Below are positions 56,480 to 64,000 of a stretch of 64,000 bases of DNA, in pieces (position 1 is the first letter of the stretch; each line of letters begins with the position of its first letter). The DNA is from Pseudomonas schmalbachii (lineage in GTDB: Bacteria > Pseudomonadota > Gammaproteobacteria > Pseudomonadales > Pseudomonadaceae): the NCBI RefSeq assembly GCF_017589465.1, contig NZ_JAELYA010000005.1, positions 372,001 through 436,000 of the forward strand, given 5' to 3'. Below the pieces are notes generated by a model. That model saw only the letters and a list, made by a program, of their open reading frames with translations. It was not told the DNA's origin and made no database searches. The translations under genes and the position numbers were made by a program.

Positions 56480-56685
56480 GACAGTCTCCGACTGTCGCCC
56501 CGCAAGAGGCTGCCCGCTCACGCGCGCGGCCTCTTCGTCAAACTGGGGAAGCCAAATGGGGCGGCTTCCACGGCGCGGGCCCGCACGGCGGGTCCCCGGC
56601 GCCGCAAGCATGGCTGGTCCATGCTTCCAAGATCGGCGCCGGAGTTGGCGCCAAGCATTCAAAATCGCCGCAGGAGAAAAAGGTC

Positions 56686-57423
56686 ATGGCTCAGCAGTTG
56701 GGCGCTCGTCAACCTCGCTATAAACGCATTCTTCTAAAATTGAGCGGCGAAGCCCTGATGGGGTCGGAAGAGTTCGGCATCGATCCCAAGGTGCTGGATC
56801 GGATGGCGCTGGAGATCGGCCAACTGGTCGGTATCGGCGTCCAGGTCGGCCTGGTCATCGGTGGTGGCAACCTGTTCCGCGGTTCGGCGCTGTCCGCTGC
56901 CGGCATGGACCGGGTAACGGGCGACCACATGGGTATGCTCGCGACCGTGATGAACGCCCTGGCCATGCGCGATGCGCTGGATCGCTCGAACATCACCGCA
57001 ATCGTGATGTCTGCAATTACCATGGTCGGCGTCACCGACCACTACGACCGGCGCAAGGCGATGCGCCACCTGTCCAGTGGCGAAGTGGTCATCTTCTCCG
57101 CCGGAACCGGCAACCCGTTCTTCACCACCGATTCGGCTGCCTGCCTGCGGGCGATCGAGATCGACGCCGATGTGGTTCTCAAGGCGACCAAGGTGGATGG
57201 CGTGTACACTGCCGATCCTTTCAAGGACCCGAACGCAGAGAAGTTCGACCGCCTTACCTATGACGAAGTGCTGGATCGCAAGCTGGGCGTGATGGACCTG
57301 ACGGCCATCTGCCTGTGCCGCGACCAGAAGATGCCGCTGCGGGTGTTCAACATGAACAAGCCGGGTGCGCTGCTGAATATTGTTGTTGGTGGTGCCGAAG
57401 GCACCCTGATCGAGGAGGATTGA
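56686..57423 (+). CDS. pyrH: UMP kinase
   Basis: A 245-residue amino-acid-kinase-fold protein. Conserved: [14 protein letters not shown] near the start, [45 protein letters not shown] and [13 protein letters not shown]. It phosphorylates UMP to UDP and is a hexamer controlled by GTP and UTP. AGGAGAAAAAGG lies upstream. frr begins two bases after the stop, so the two are tightly linked. The 206-base gap to tsf includes AAGAGGC...GCCTCTT, a weak terminator-like hairpin (about 56504-56536). Confidence 0.97.
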   Translation: MAQQLGARQPRYKRILLKLSGEALMGSEEFGIDPKVLDRMALEIGQLVGIGVQVGLVIGGGNLFRGSALSAAGMDRVTGDHMGMLATVMNALAMRDALDRSNITAIVMSAITMVGVTDHYDRRKAMRHLSSGEVVIFSAGTGNPFFTTDSAACLRAIEIDADVVLKATKVDGVYTADPFKDPNAEKFDRLTYDEVLDRKLGVMDLTAICLCRDQKMPLRVFNMNKPGALLNIVVGGAEGTLIEED

Positions 57424-57424
57424 G

Positions 57425-57982
57425 ATGATCAACGAGATCAAGAAGGAAGCCCAGGAACGCATGGGCAAGACCCTGGAAGCGCTGGGGCATGCTTTCGCCA
57501 AGATTCGTACCGGCCGTGCTCACCCGAGCATCCTGGATAGCGTGATGGTTTCCTACTACGGCGCCGATACCCCGCTGCGCCAGGTGGCCAACGTGACCGT
57601 CGAGGACTCCCGTACCCTGGCCCTGAGCGTGTTCGACAAGAGCATGATCCAGGCTGTGGAAAAGGCCATCATGACCTCCGACCTGGGTCTGAACCCGGCA
57701 ACCGCGGGCACCACCATTCGCGTGCCGATGCCGGCCCTGACCGAGGAAACCCGCAAGGGCTTCACCAAGCAGGCCCGCGCCGAAGCCGAGCAGGCTCGTG
57801 TATCCGTGCGCAACATCCGTCGCGATGCGCTGGCGCAACTGAAGGATCTGCAGAAGGAAAAGGAAATCAGCGAGGACGACGAGCGTCGTGCCGGCGACGA
57901 GATCCAGAAGCTGACCGACAAGTTCGTTGCCGAGATCGAAAAGGCTCTGGAAGCCAAGGAAGCGGATCTGATGGCCGTCTGA
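57425..57982 (+). CDS. frr: Ribosome recycling factor
   Basis: A 185-residue RRF: a three-helix bundle with the conserved segment [15 protein letters not shown], the small domain with [22 protein letters not shown] split over strands, and [11 protein letters not shown] in the long helix. With EF-G it splits post-termination ribosomes. It starts one base after the pyrH stop and has AGGAGGA overlapping the end of pyrH. Confidence 0.98.
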   Translation: MINEIKKEAQERMGKTLEALGHAFAKIRTGRAHPSILDSVMVSYYGADTPLRQVANVTVEDSRTLALSVFDKSMIQAVEKAIMTSDLGLNPATAGTTIRVPMPALTEETRKGFTKQARAEAEQARVSVRNIRRDALAQLKDLQKEKEISEDDERRAGDEIQKLTDKFVAEIEKALEAKEADLMAV

Positions 57983-57998
57983 CGGCCGGGCTTTCCCC

Positions 57999-58760
57999 AT
58001 GGATAAAACCAAGCAAGCGATGCCTGTAGCTGTGCCGCGGCACGTAGCGATCATCATGGACGGCAACAACCGCTGGGCGAAGAAGCGCCTGATGCCGGGC
58101 GTTGCCGGGCACAAGGCCGGGGTCAGCGCCGTTCGCGCGGTGATCAAGACCTGTGTCGAGGCTGGCGTCGAGGTGCTGACGATTTTCGCGTTTTCCAGCG
58201 AAAACTGGCAGCGCCCTGCCGACGAAGTCGGCGCGCTGATGGAGCTGTTCCTCATGGCGTTGCGCCGTGAGGTGCGCAAACTCAGCGAAAACGGTATTCG
58301 CCTGCGCATCATCGGCGATCGCAGCCGCTTCCATCCGGATCTGCAGGCTGCGATGGTCGAGGCCGAAAGTCTCACCGCAGGCGGTACCCGCTTCCTTCTC
58401 CAGGTGGCGGCGAACTATGGCGGTCAATGGGACATCACCCAGGCCGCCCAGCAACTGGCGCGCGAGGTGCAGGCTGGTCGTCTGACGCCGGAGGAAATCA
58501 CTCCGGAGCGCCTGCAGAGCTGTCTGGTCACTGGCGATATGCCGATGCCCGATCTGTGCATTCGCACCGGTGGCGAGCACCGCATCAGCAACTTCCTGCT
58601 CTGGCAGTTGGCTTACTCCGAGTTGTATTTCTCCGATCTCTACTGGCCCGACTTCAAGCGTGCTGCAATGCGCGAAGCTCTGGCCGACTACGCCTCACGC
58701 CAACGTCGCTTCGGCAAGACCAGCGAACAGGTCGAGGCCGAGGCGCGTTCGACATGCTGA
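57999..58760 (+). CDS. uppS: Undecaprenyl diphosphate synthase (cis-prenyltransferase)
   Basis: A 253-residue cis-prenyltransferase. Conserved motifs in order: HVAIIMDGNNRWAK (diphosphate site with catalytic Asp), GHKAG, TIFAFSSENW, and DLCIRTGGEHRISNFLLWQ followed by YSELYF. It makes the C55 lipid carrier for peptidoglycan and O-antigen. It overlaps cdsA by seven bases. Confidence 0.97.
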   Translation: MDKTKQAMPVAVPRHVAIIMDGNNRWAKKRLMPGVAGHKAGVSAVRAVIKTCVEAGVEVLTIFAFSSENWQRPADEVGALMELFLMALRREVRKLSENGIRLRIIGDRSRFHPDLQAAMVEAESLTAGGTRFLLQVAANYGGQWDITQAAQQLAREVQAGRLTPEEITPERLQSCLVTGDMPMPDLCIRTGGEHRISNFLLWQLAYSELYFSDLYWPDFKRAAMREALADYASRQRRFGKTSEQVEAEARSTC

Positions 58761-59569
58761 AACAACGGGTCCTGACCGCGCTGGTACTGTTGCCTGTCGC
58801 GCTGGCTGGTTTCTTCCTGCTGGATGGCGCAGCGTTTTCGTTGTTCATCGGTCTGGTGGTAACGCTGGGGGCGTGGGAGTGGGCGCGTCTGGCCGGCTAT
58901 GGCCGGCAGGGCGAGCGTTGGGCCTACGCCGCACTGGTGGCCGTGCTGATGCTGGTCTGCTCCCTGTTGCCGCAACTGGCCGGCGCCATCCTGCTGGTTG
59001 CGTTGCTCTGGTGGCTGCTGGCGACGGTGATGGTGCTGACCTATCCGGACAGCAGCTACTTCTGGGGCGGCCGCTGGCGGCGCCTGCTGATCGGCCTGCT
59101 GATCCTGCTGCCGGCCTGGCAGGGGCTGGTTCTGCTCAAGCAGTGGCCGCTGGCCAATGGCCTGATCATCGCGGTCATGGTGCTGGTCTGGGCCGCCGAC
59201 ATAGGCGCCTATTTCTCCGGAAAGGCCTTCGGCAAGCGCAAGCTGGCCCCCAGGGTCAGTCCGGGCAAGAGCTGGGAAGGCTTCTACGGCGGTCTTGCGC
59301 TCAGCCTGCTGATCACCTTCGGTGTCGGTTTGTACCGTGACTGGAGCGCCCGTGAACTGGTCCTTGCGCTGATCGGTGCGGCTCTGGTGGTGGCGCTTTC
59401 GGTGGTCGGCGATCTGACTGAAAGCATGTTCAAGCGCCAGGCTGGCCTCAAGGACAGCAGCAGCCTGCTGCCCGGCCATGGTGGCGTGCTGGATCGTATC
59501 GACAGCCTGACGGCGGCCATTCCGGTGTTTACTGTGTTGCTCTGGGCCGCTGGCTGGGGGGCGCCGTGA
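58754..59569 (+). CDS. cdsA: Phosphatidate cytidylyltransferase
   Basis: A 271-residue inner-membrane enzyme with about seven hydrophobic helices and the CDP-alcohol-forming signature near the C-terminus: [21 protein letters not shown]...[14 protein letters not shown], which carries the conserved acidic residues for Mg2+. It makes CDP-diacylglycerol. The start at 58754 lies inside the uppS end; an upstream extension in the same frame overlaps uppS and is not the gene. Its stop overlaps the dxr start (GTGA). Confidence 0.96.
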   Translation: MLKQRVLTALVLLPVALAGFFLLDGAAFSLFIGLVVTLGAWEWARLAGYGRQGERWAYAALVAVLMLVCSLLPQLAGAILLVALLWWLLATVMVLTYPDSSYFWGGRWRRLLIGLLILLPAWQGLVLLKQWPLANGLIIAVMVLVWAADIGAYFSGKAFGKRKLAPRVSPGKSWEGFYGGLALSLLITFGVGLYRDWSARELVLALIGAALVVALSVVGDLTESMFKRQAGLKDSSSLLPGHGGVLDRIDSLTAAIPVFTVLLWAAGWGAP

Positions 59570-60756
59570 GTAGCGTGCAGCGAATCTGTGTGCTGGGGGC
59601 GACCGGTTCGATCGGACTCAGCACCCTGGACGTGATTGCCCGTCATCCGGAGCGTTACCGGGTATTCGCCCTGAGCGGTTATTCGCGTCTGGCCGAGCTC
59701 GAGGCCCTGTGCCTGCAGCATCGGCCGCGTTTCGCCGTGGTTCCGGATGCCGGGCAGGCGCGTCATCTGCAGGGCGGCCTGATCGGTGCCGGCCTGGATA
59801 CCCGTGTGCTGGTGGGTGAGCAGGGGCTTTGCGAGGTGGCCGGACATCCCGATGTGGATGTGGTGATGGCTGCCATTGTCGGCGCGGCCGGACTCAAGCC
59901 TACGTTGGCGGCGGTCGAGGCCGGCAAGCGCGTGCTGCTGGCGAACAAGGAGGCGCTGGTCATGTCCGGCGCCCTGTTCATGCATGCCGTCAAGGCGAGC
60001 GGGGCGGTGCTGTTGCCCATCGACAGCGAACACAATGCGATCTTCCAGTGCCTGCCGACGGACTATTCCCGTGGTCTGGCTGCAGTAGGGGTGCGTCGCA
60101 TCCTGCTGACCGCTTCCGGCGGCCCGTTCCGCCAGACGCCGCTGGAGCAACTGGAGCAGGTTTCCCCCGAGCAGGCCTGTGCTCATCCCAACTGGTCGAT
60201 GGGGCGGAAGATTTCGGTGGATTCCGCCAGCATGATGAACAAGGGGCTCGAGCTGATCGAGGCCTGCTGGTTGTTCGATGCGCGTCCGGCGCAGATCGAG
60301 GTGGTGATCCATCCGCAGAGCGTGATCCATTCGCTGGTCGACTATGTGGATGGTTCGGTCCTGGCGCAGCTCGGCAATCCCGACATGCGTACGCCTATCG
60401 CTCATGCACTGTCCTGGCCGGAGCGAATCGATTCGGGCGTTTCCGCGCTCGATCTGTTCAGTGTCGCCCGTCTCGACTTCCAGGCGCCCGACGAACAGCG
60501 TTTCCCCTGTCTGCGTCTGGCTCGTGCGGCGGCCGAAGCGGGTGGCAGCGTTCCGGCCATGCTCAATGCGGCCAACGAAGTGGCTGTCGCGGCGTTTCTC
60601 GAACGGCGGATTCGCTTCACCGAGATCGCGGTTATCATCGAGGATGTACTGAACCGTGAGTCCGCCACTGCGGTCGAAACTCTCGATGCCGTGCTGGCTG
60701 CCGACCAGCGGGCGCGAACCTCCGCACTGGAGTGGTTGCGCCGGCACGGGCGTTGA
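59566..60756 (+). CDS. dxr: 1-deoxy-D-xylulose-5-phosphate reductoisomerase
   Basis: A 396-residue enzyme of the MEP pathway. NADPH fold at the start ([15 protein letters not shown]), [11 protein letters not shown], the metal-binding [13 protein letters not shown] and [11 protein letters not shown], and the [21 protein letters not shown] loop. It rearranges and reduces DXP to MEP. The GTG start at 59566 overlaps the cdsA stop by four bases, so coupling decides this start. Confidence 0.97.
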   Translation: MSSVQRICVLGATGSIGLSTLDVIARHPERYRVFALSGYSRLAELEALCLQHRPRFAVVPDAGQARHLQGGLIGAGLDTRVLVGEQGLCEVAGHPDVDVVMAAIVGAAGLKPTLAAVEAGKRVLLANKEALVMSGALFMHAVKASGAVLLPIDSEHNAIFQCLPTDYSRGLAAVGVRRILLTASGGPFRQTPLEQLEQVSPEQACAHPNWSMGRKISVDSASMMNKGLELIEACWLFDARPAQIEVVIHPQSVIHSLVDYVDGSVLAQLGNPDMRTPIAHALSWPERIDSGVSALDLFSVARLDFQAPDEQRFPCLRLARAAAEAGGSVPAMLNAANEVAVAAFLERRIRFTEIAVIIEDVLNRESATAVETLDAVLAADQRARTSALEWLRRHGR

Positions 60757-60771
60757 TTCCTGGAGAAAGCG

Positions 60772-62124
60772 ATGAGTGCGCTATATATGGTCGTCGGGCT
60801 GCTGGTTGCCCTTGGCGTCCTGGTCACCTTCCACGAGTTCGGCCACTTCTGGGTGGCGCGCCGTTGCGGCGTGAAAGTGCTGCGCTTCTCCGTGGGCTTC
60901 GGCACACCCCTGCTGCGCTGGTATGACAAGCACGGCACCGAATTCGTCGTGGCTGCCATCCCTCTGGGCGGTTACGTGAAGATGCTCGACGAGCGGGAGG
61001 GCGACGTATCGCCGCAACTGCTCGATCAGGCCTTCAACCGCAAGAGCGTGCGCCAGCGCATCGCCATCGTCTCGGCCGGCCCGATCGCCAACTTCCTGCT
61101 TGCCATCCTGTTCTTCTGGATTCTGGCGATGCTCGGCAGCCAGCAGATCCGGCCGGTGATCGGCTCCGTGGTGCCGGAAAGCCCCGCCGCAGTGGCAGGT
61201 CTCGCTGCCGGCCAGGAACTGGTGTCGGTTGACGGCGAGGCGGTCGACGGTTGGGGCGGGGTCAACCTGCAACTGGTTCGCCGCCTTGGCGAGAGCGGCG
61301 AGATCAGCGTCGGCGTGGTCGAGTCCGGTTCCACCCTCCCGGTTGTACACCGTCTGCAGATCAGTTCCTGGCTGAAGAATGCCGACAATCCCGATCCCAT
61401 AGGTGGGCTGGGGATCCAGCCCTGGCGTCCGGCTGTACCGCCGGTGATCTCCCAACTGGATGACAAGGGGCCGGCCAAGGCTGCCGGTCTGGCTGTCGGC
61501 GATCTGCTGGTGAGCGTGGATGGCCAGCCTGTGGACGACTGGCAGCAGGTGGTCGATAAGGTCCGGGCACGTCCTGCGGAAAAACTGGCGCTGGGAGTGC
61601 GACGTGACGGAAATGAGCGCCAGATCATTCTGACTCTCGCCGTGAAAGGGGAGGGCAAGGAGCGTACGGGCTATCTCGGCGCCGGTGTCGCCGGGGGCGA
61701 GTGGCCGGCGGAAATGCTTCGTGAAGTGAGCTACGGTCCGGTCGCCGCGATAGGCCAGGCACTTCAGCGTACTTGGTCGATGAGTCTGCTAACTCTCGAT
61801 TCTCTAAAGAAAATGGTGCTTGGCCAGCTCTCGGTAAAAAACTTGAGTGGGCCGATAACCATTGCTAAAGTGGCGGGCGCTTCGGCCCAGTCCGGCGTGG
61901 GGGAGTTCCTGCATTTCCTCGCCTACCTGAGCATTAGTTTGGGGGTGCTCAACCTGCTGCCGATCCCGGTCCTTGATGGGGGACACCTGCTGTTTTACAT
62001 GGTCGAATGGGCACGTGGCCGTCCACTTTCGGAGCGTATCCAGGCCTGGGGGATGCAGATCGGTATCAGTCTGGTCATAGGGGTCATGTTGCTGGCCCTG
62101 GTCAACGATTTGAGCCGACTGTAG
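60772..62124 (+). CDS. rseP: Site-2 zinc metalloprotease RseP (MucP)
   Basis: A 450-residue inner-membrane protease. Zinc motif HEFGHF near residue 21 in the first helix, two PDZ domains in the periplasm (about 115-310; AGLAAGQELVSVDG and AAGLAVGDLLVSVDG), and the second metal segment NLLPIPVLDGGHLL near residue 395. In pseudomonads it cleaves the anti-sigma factor MucA after AlgW and so releases AlgU. GGAGAAAG precedes the ATG. It stands in the conserved dxr-rseP-bamA order. Confidence 0.97.
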   Translation: MSALYMVVGLLVALGVLVTFHEFGHFWVARRCGVKVLRFSVGFGTPLLRWYDKHGTEFVVAAIPLGGYVKMLDEREGDVSPQLLDQAFNRKSVRQRIAIVSAGPIANFLLAILFFWILAMLGSQQIRPVIGSVVPESPAAVAGLAAGQELVSVDGEAVDGWGGVNLQLVRRLGESGEISVGVVESGSTLPVVHRLQISSWLKNADNPDPIGGLGIQPWRPAVPPVISQLDDKGPAKAAGLAVGDLLVSVDGQPVDDWQQVVDKVRARPAEKLALGVRRDGNERQIILTLAVKGEGKERTGYLGAGVAGGEWPAEMLREVSYGPVAAIGQALQRTWSMSLLTLDSLKKMVLGQLSVKNLSGPITIAKVAGASAQSGVGEFLHFLAYLSISLGVLNLLPIPVLDGGHLLFYMVEWARGRPLSERIQAWGMQIGISLVIGVMLLALVNDLSRL

Positions 62125-62142
62125 GTCTCCGTTGAGTTTCGG

Positions 62143-62172
62143 ATCTGCCGCCTTATGCGGCAGATTCTTTAT
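62143..62172 (+). terminator. Hairpin between rseP and bamA
   Basis: Perfect nine-base stem ATCTGCCGC / GCGGCAGAT with a five-base loop, followed by TCTTTATTT. It looks like a terminator or attenuator, so part of bamA transcription may start downstream or read through. Confidence 0.7.
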
Positions 62173-62198
62173 TTGCCAAATGGAATTAAAAGGACTCC

Positions 62199-64000
62199 AT
62201 GAAACGCTATCTGCTACCCGCGGCCATTTCCGCGATGATGATCGCCCAGGTTCACGCCGAGTCCTTCACAGTCTCCGATATCCGGGTCAATGGCCTGCAG
62301 CGTGTTTCCGCTGGTAGCGTATTCGCCGCCCTTCCCTTGAACGTGGGCGACCAGGTTGACGACCGTCGGCTGGTCGACGCGACCCGTTCCCTGTTCAAGA
62401 CCGGCTTCTTCCAGGACATCCAGTTGGGGCGCGACGGCAATGTCCTCGTCGTCAACGTGGTCGAGCGTCCGTCGATCTCCAGCATCGAGCTCGAAGGCAA
62501 CAAGGCGATCACCAAGGACGACCTGATGAAGGGCCTCAAGCAGTCGGGCCTGGCTGAAGGCGAGATCTTCCAGCGCGCCACCCTCGAAGGCGTGCGCAAC
62601 GAGCTGCAGCGCCAGTATGTTGCCCAGGGGCGTTATTCGGCCACGATCGAAACCGAAGTGATCCCGCAGCCGCGCAACCGCGTCGCCCTGAAGATCAACA
62701 TCAACGAGGGTACGGTGGCGGCCATCGCCCACGTCAACGTGGTCGGCAACACGGTCTTCTCCGAAGAAGATCTCACCGATCTGTTCGAGCTGAAGACCAC
62801 CAACTGGCTGTCCTTCTTCAAGAACGACGACAAGTATTCCCGCGAGAAACTGTCCGGCGACCTGGAGCGCCTGCGCTCGTACTACCTGGACCGTGGCTAT
62901 ATCAACATGGATATCGCCTCGACCCAGGTTTCCATCACCCCGGACAAGAAGCACGTCTATATCACCGTCAACGTCAACGAAGGCGAGAAGTACACCATTC
63001 GTGACGTCAAGCTCAGCGGCGACCTGAAGGTGCCGGAAGAGGAAGTCCAGAAACTCCTGCTGGTGAAGAAAGGGCAGGTGTTCTCGCGCAAGGTGATGAC
63101 CACCACTTCCGACCTGATCACCCGCCGCCTGGGTAACGAGGGTTACACCTTCGCCAACGTCAACGGTGTGCCGGAAGCGCATGACGACGACAAGACCGTG
63201 ACCGTGACCTACGTGGTCGATCCGGGCAAGCGCGCCTACGTCAACCGCATCAACTTCCGCGGCAACACCAAGACCGAGGACGAAGTGCTGCGTCGCGAGA
63301 TGCGCCAGATGGAAGGTGGCTGGGCCTCGACCTATCTGATCGACCAGTCCAAGCGTCGCCTGGAGCGTCTCGGTTACTTCAAGACGGTCAACGTCGAGAC
63401 TCCTGCAGTTCCCGGCACCGATGACCAGGTGGACGTGAACTACAGCGTGGAAGAGCAGCCGTCCGGCTCGATCACTGCCAGCGTCGGCTTCGCCCAGAGC
63501 GCGGGCCTGATCCTCGGTGGTTCGATCAGCCAGAACAACTTCCTGGGCACCGGTAACAAGGTCAGCATCGGCCTGACCCGAAGCGACTACCAGAGCCGCT
63601 ACAACTTCGGCTTCGTCGACCCCTACTGGACCGTCGACGGCGTGAGCCTCGGCTACAACGTCTTCTATCGCGACACCGACTACGACAAGCTCGACGTCGA
63701 TGTTTCCAGCTACTCGGTGAACAGCCTGGGCGCGGGCGTCAGCATCGGTTACCCGATCAGCGAAACCTCCCGCCTGACCTACGGCCTGACCGCGCAGCGC
63801 GACGAGATCGATACCGGCTCCTACACCGTCGATGAGATCTTCGATTTCATCGAGAAGGAAGGCAACAGTTTCACCAACTTCAAGGCATCCGTCGGCTGGT
63901 CCGAATCGACCCTGAACAAGGGTGTGCTGGCCAACCGTGGTCATTCGCAGAGCCTGGTGCTGGAATCCACCATTCCGGGCAGCGACCTGGCCTTCTACAA
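62199..64000 (+). CDS. bamA: Outer-membrane assembly factor BamA, 3' part cut by the window edge
   Basis: About 600 residues are present; the full protein is about 790-800 residues. Signal peptide MKRYLLPAAISAMMIAQVHA, then five POTRA domains (about 22-425; e.g. FTVSDIRVNGLQRVSAG, ISSIELEGNKAITKDDL, VNRINFRGNTKTED) and the first part of the 16-stranded barrel (GSITASVGFAQSAG, SIGYPISETSRLTYGL). BamA folds and inserts beta-barrel proteins in the outer membrane, including the OprD-type porin found in this window. AAGGA at 62190-62194 precedes the ATG. Confidence 0.97.
   Translation, partial: MKRYLLPAAISAMMIAQVHAESFTVSDIRVNGLQRVSAGSVFAALPLNVGDQVDDRRLVDATRSLFKTGFFQDIQLGRDGNVLVVNVVERPSISSIELEGNKAITKDDLMKGLKQSGLAEGEIFQRATLEGVRNELQRQYVAQGRYSATIETEVIPQPRNRVALKININEGTVAAIAHVNVVGNTVFSEEDLTDLFELKTTNWLSFFKNDDKYSREKLSGDLERLRSYYLDRGYINMDIASTQVSITPDKKHVYITVNVNEGEKYTIRDVKLSGDLKVPEEEVQKLLLVKKGQVFSRKVMTTTSDLITRRLGNEGYTFANVNGVPEAHDDDKTVTVTYVVDPGKRAYVNRINFRGNTKTEDEVLRREMRQMEGGWASTYLIDQSKRRLERLGYFKTVNVETPAVPGTDDQVDVNYSVEEQPSGSITASVGFAQSAGLILGGSISQNNFLGTGNKVSIGLTRSDYQSRYNFGFVDPYWTVDGVSLGYNVFYRDTDYDKLDVDVSSYSVNSLGAGVSIGYPISETSRLTYGLTAQRDEIDTGSYTVDEIFDFIEKEGNSFTNFKASVGWSESTLNKGVLANRGHSQSLVLESTIPGSDLAFY

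Overview
The window reads as chromosomal DNA of a high-GC Pseudomonas close to the P. aeruginosa group (P. aeruginosa / nitroreducens / citronellolis type). The reasons are the gene content (OprD-family porin, PsrA, Roc-type two-component system, MTI phosphorylase, NdvB-like synthase), the strongly GC3-biased codons, and protein lengths and gene order that agree with what I remember of P. aeruginosa PAO1. I read 57 protein genes (one cut by the right edge) and one tRNA. I see no rRNA, insertion sequence, prophage or CRISPR array.

Layout. 0.1-7.9 kb: a YggL-type ribosome-associated protein, an AT-richer 0.5 kb gap, a RocA2/RocS2-like response regulator and hybrid sensor, a dGTPase-like HD hydrolase and an EAL phosphodiesterase. 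7.9-12 kb: a three-gene membrane operon of stress type (YqjD/YqjE-like) opposite an ammonium transporter, then an OprD-family porin. 12.2-15.6 kb: glutaredoxin-like protein, tRNA-Pro(CGG), small lipoprotein, and the molybdenum-cofactor genes mobA, moaB and moeA. 15.6-23.5 kb: an AraC regulator divergent from a run of FAD oxidase (AGPS-like), GlpD-like dehydrogenase, FGGY kinase, YegS-like lipid kinase and MOSC protein. 23.7-29.5 kb: Slt transglycosylase, Uup ATPase, universal stress protein and two uncharacterised proteins. 29.9-33.3 kb: fadBA. 33.4-41.9 kb: topA, small conserved proteins, the lexA-sulA SOS operon, psrA, an L,D-transpeptidase-like protein, nagZ and mtiP. 41.9-44.5 kb: an NdvB-like beta-glucan synthase. 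44.8-50.8 kb: tcdA, csdE-csdA, dapD, an ArsC/Spx-like protein, a small ORF and dapC. 50.8-64 kb: glnD and map on the minus strand, then the conserved run rpsB-tsf-pyrH-frr-uppS-cdsA-dxr-rseP-bamA on the plus strand.

How genes connect. PsrA-type sites lie before psrA itself and a weaker one before fadBA, so fatty-acid sensing and beta-oxidation are probably linked. Two tandem SOS boxes precede lexA-sulA. The right end moves from translation (S2, EF-Ts, recycling factor, UMP kinase) to isoprenoid, phospholipid and envelope assembly (Dxr, UppS, CdsA, RseP, BamA). csdA-csdE supplies sulfur and probably works with tcdA. dapC, dapD and glnD serve lysine/peptidoglycan precursor synthesis and nitrogen signalling.

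Most notable: clusters of palindromic intergenic repeats whose GTAGG ends supply the TAG stop codons of four neighbouring genes; the AGPS/GlpD/FGGY/YegS cluster, which looks like an undefined glycerol-phosphate-type pathway; an EAL protein beside the Roc2-like system; promoter candidates of sigma-54 and AlgU type around the ammonium transporter; and a probable rearrangement junction around the NdvB-like gene.
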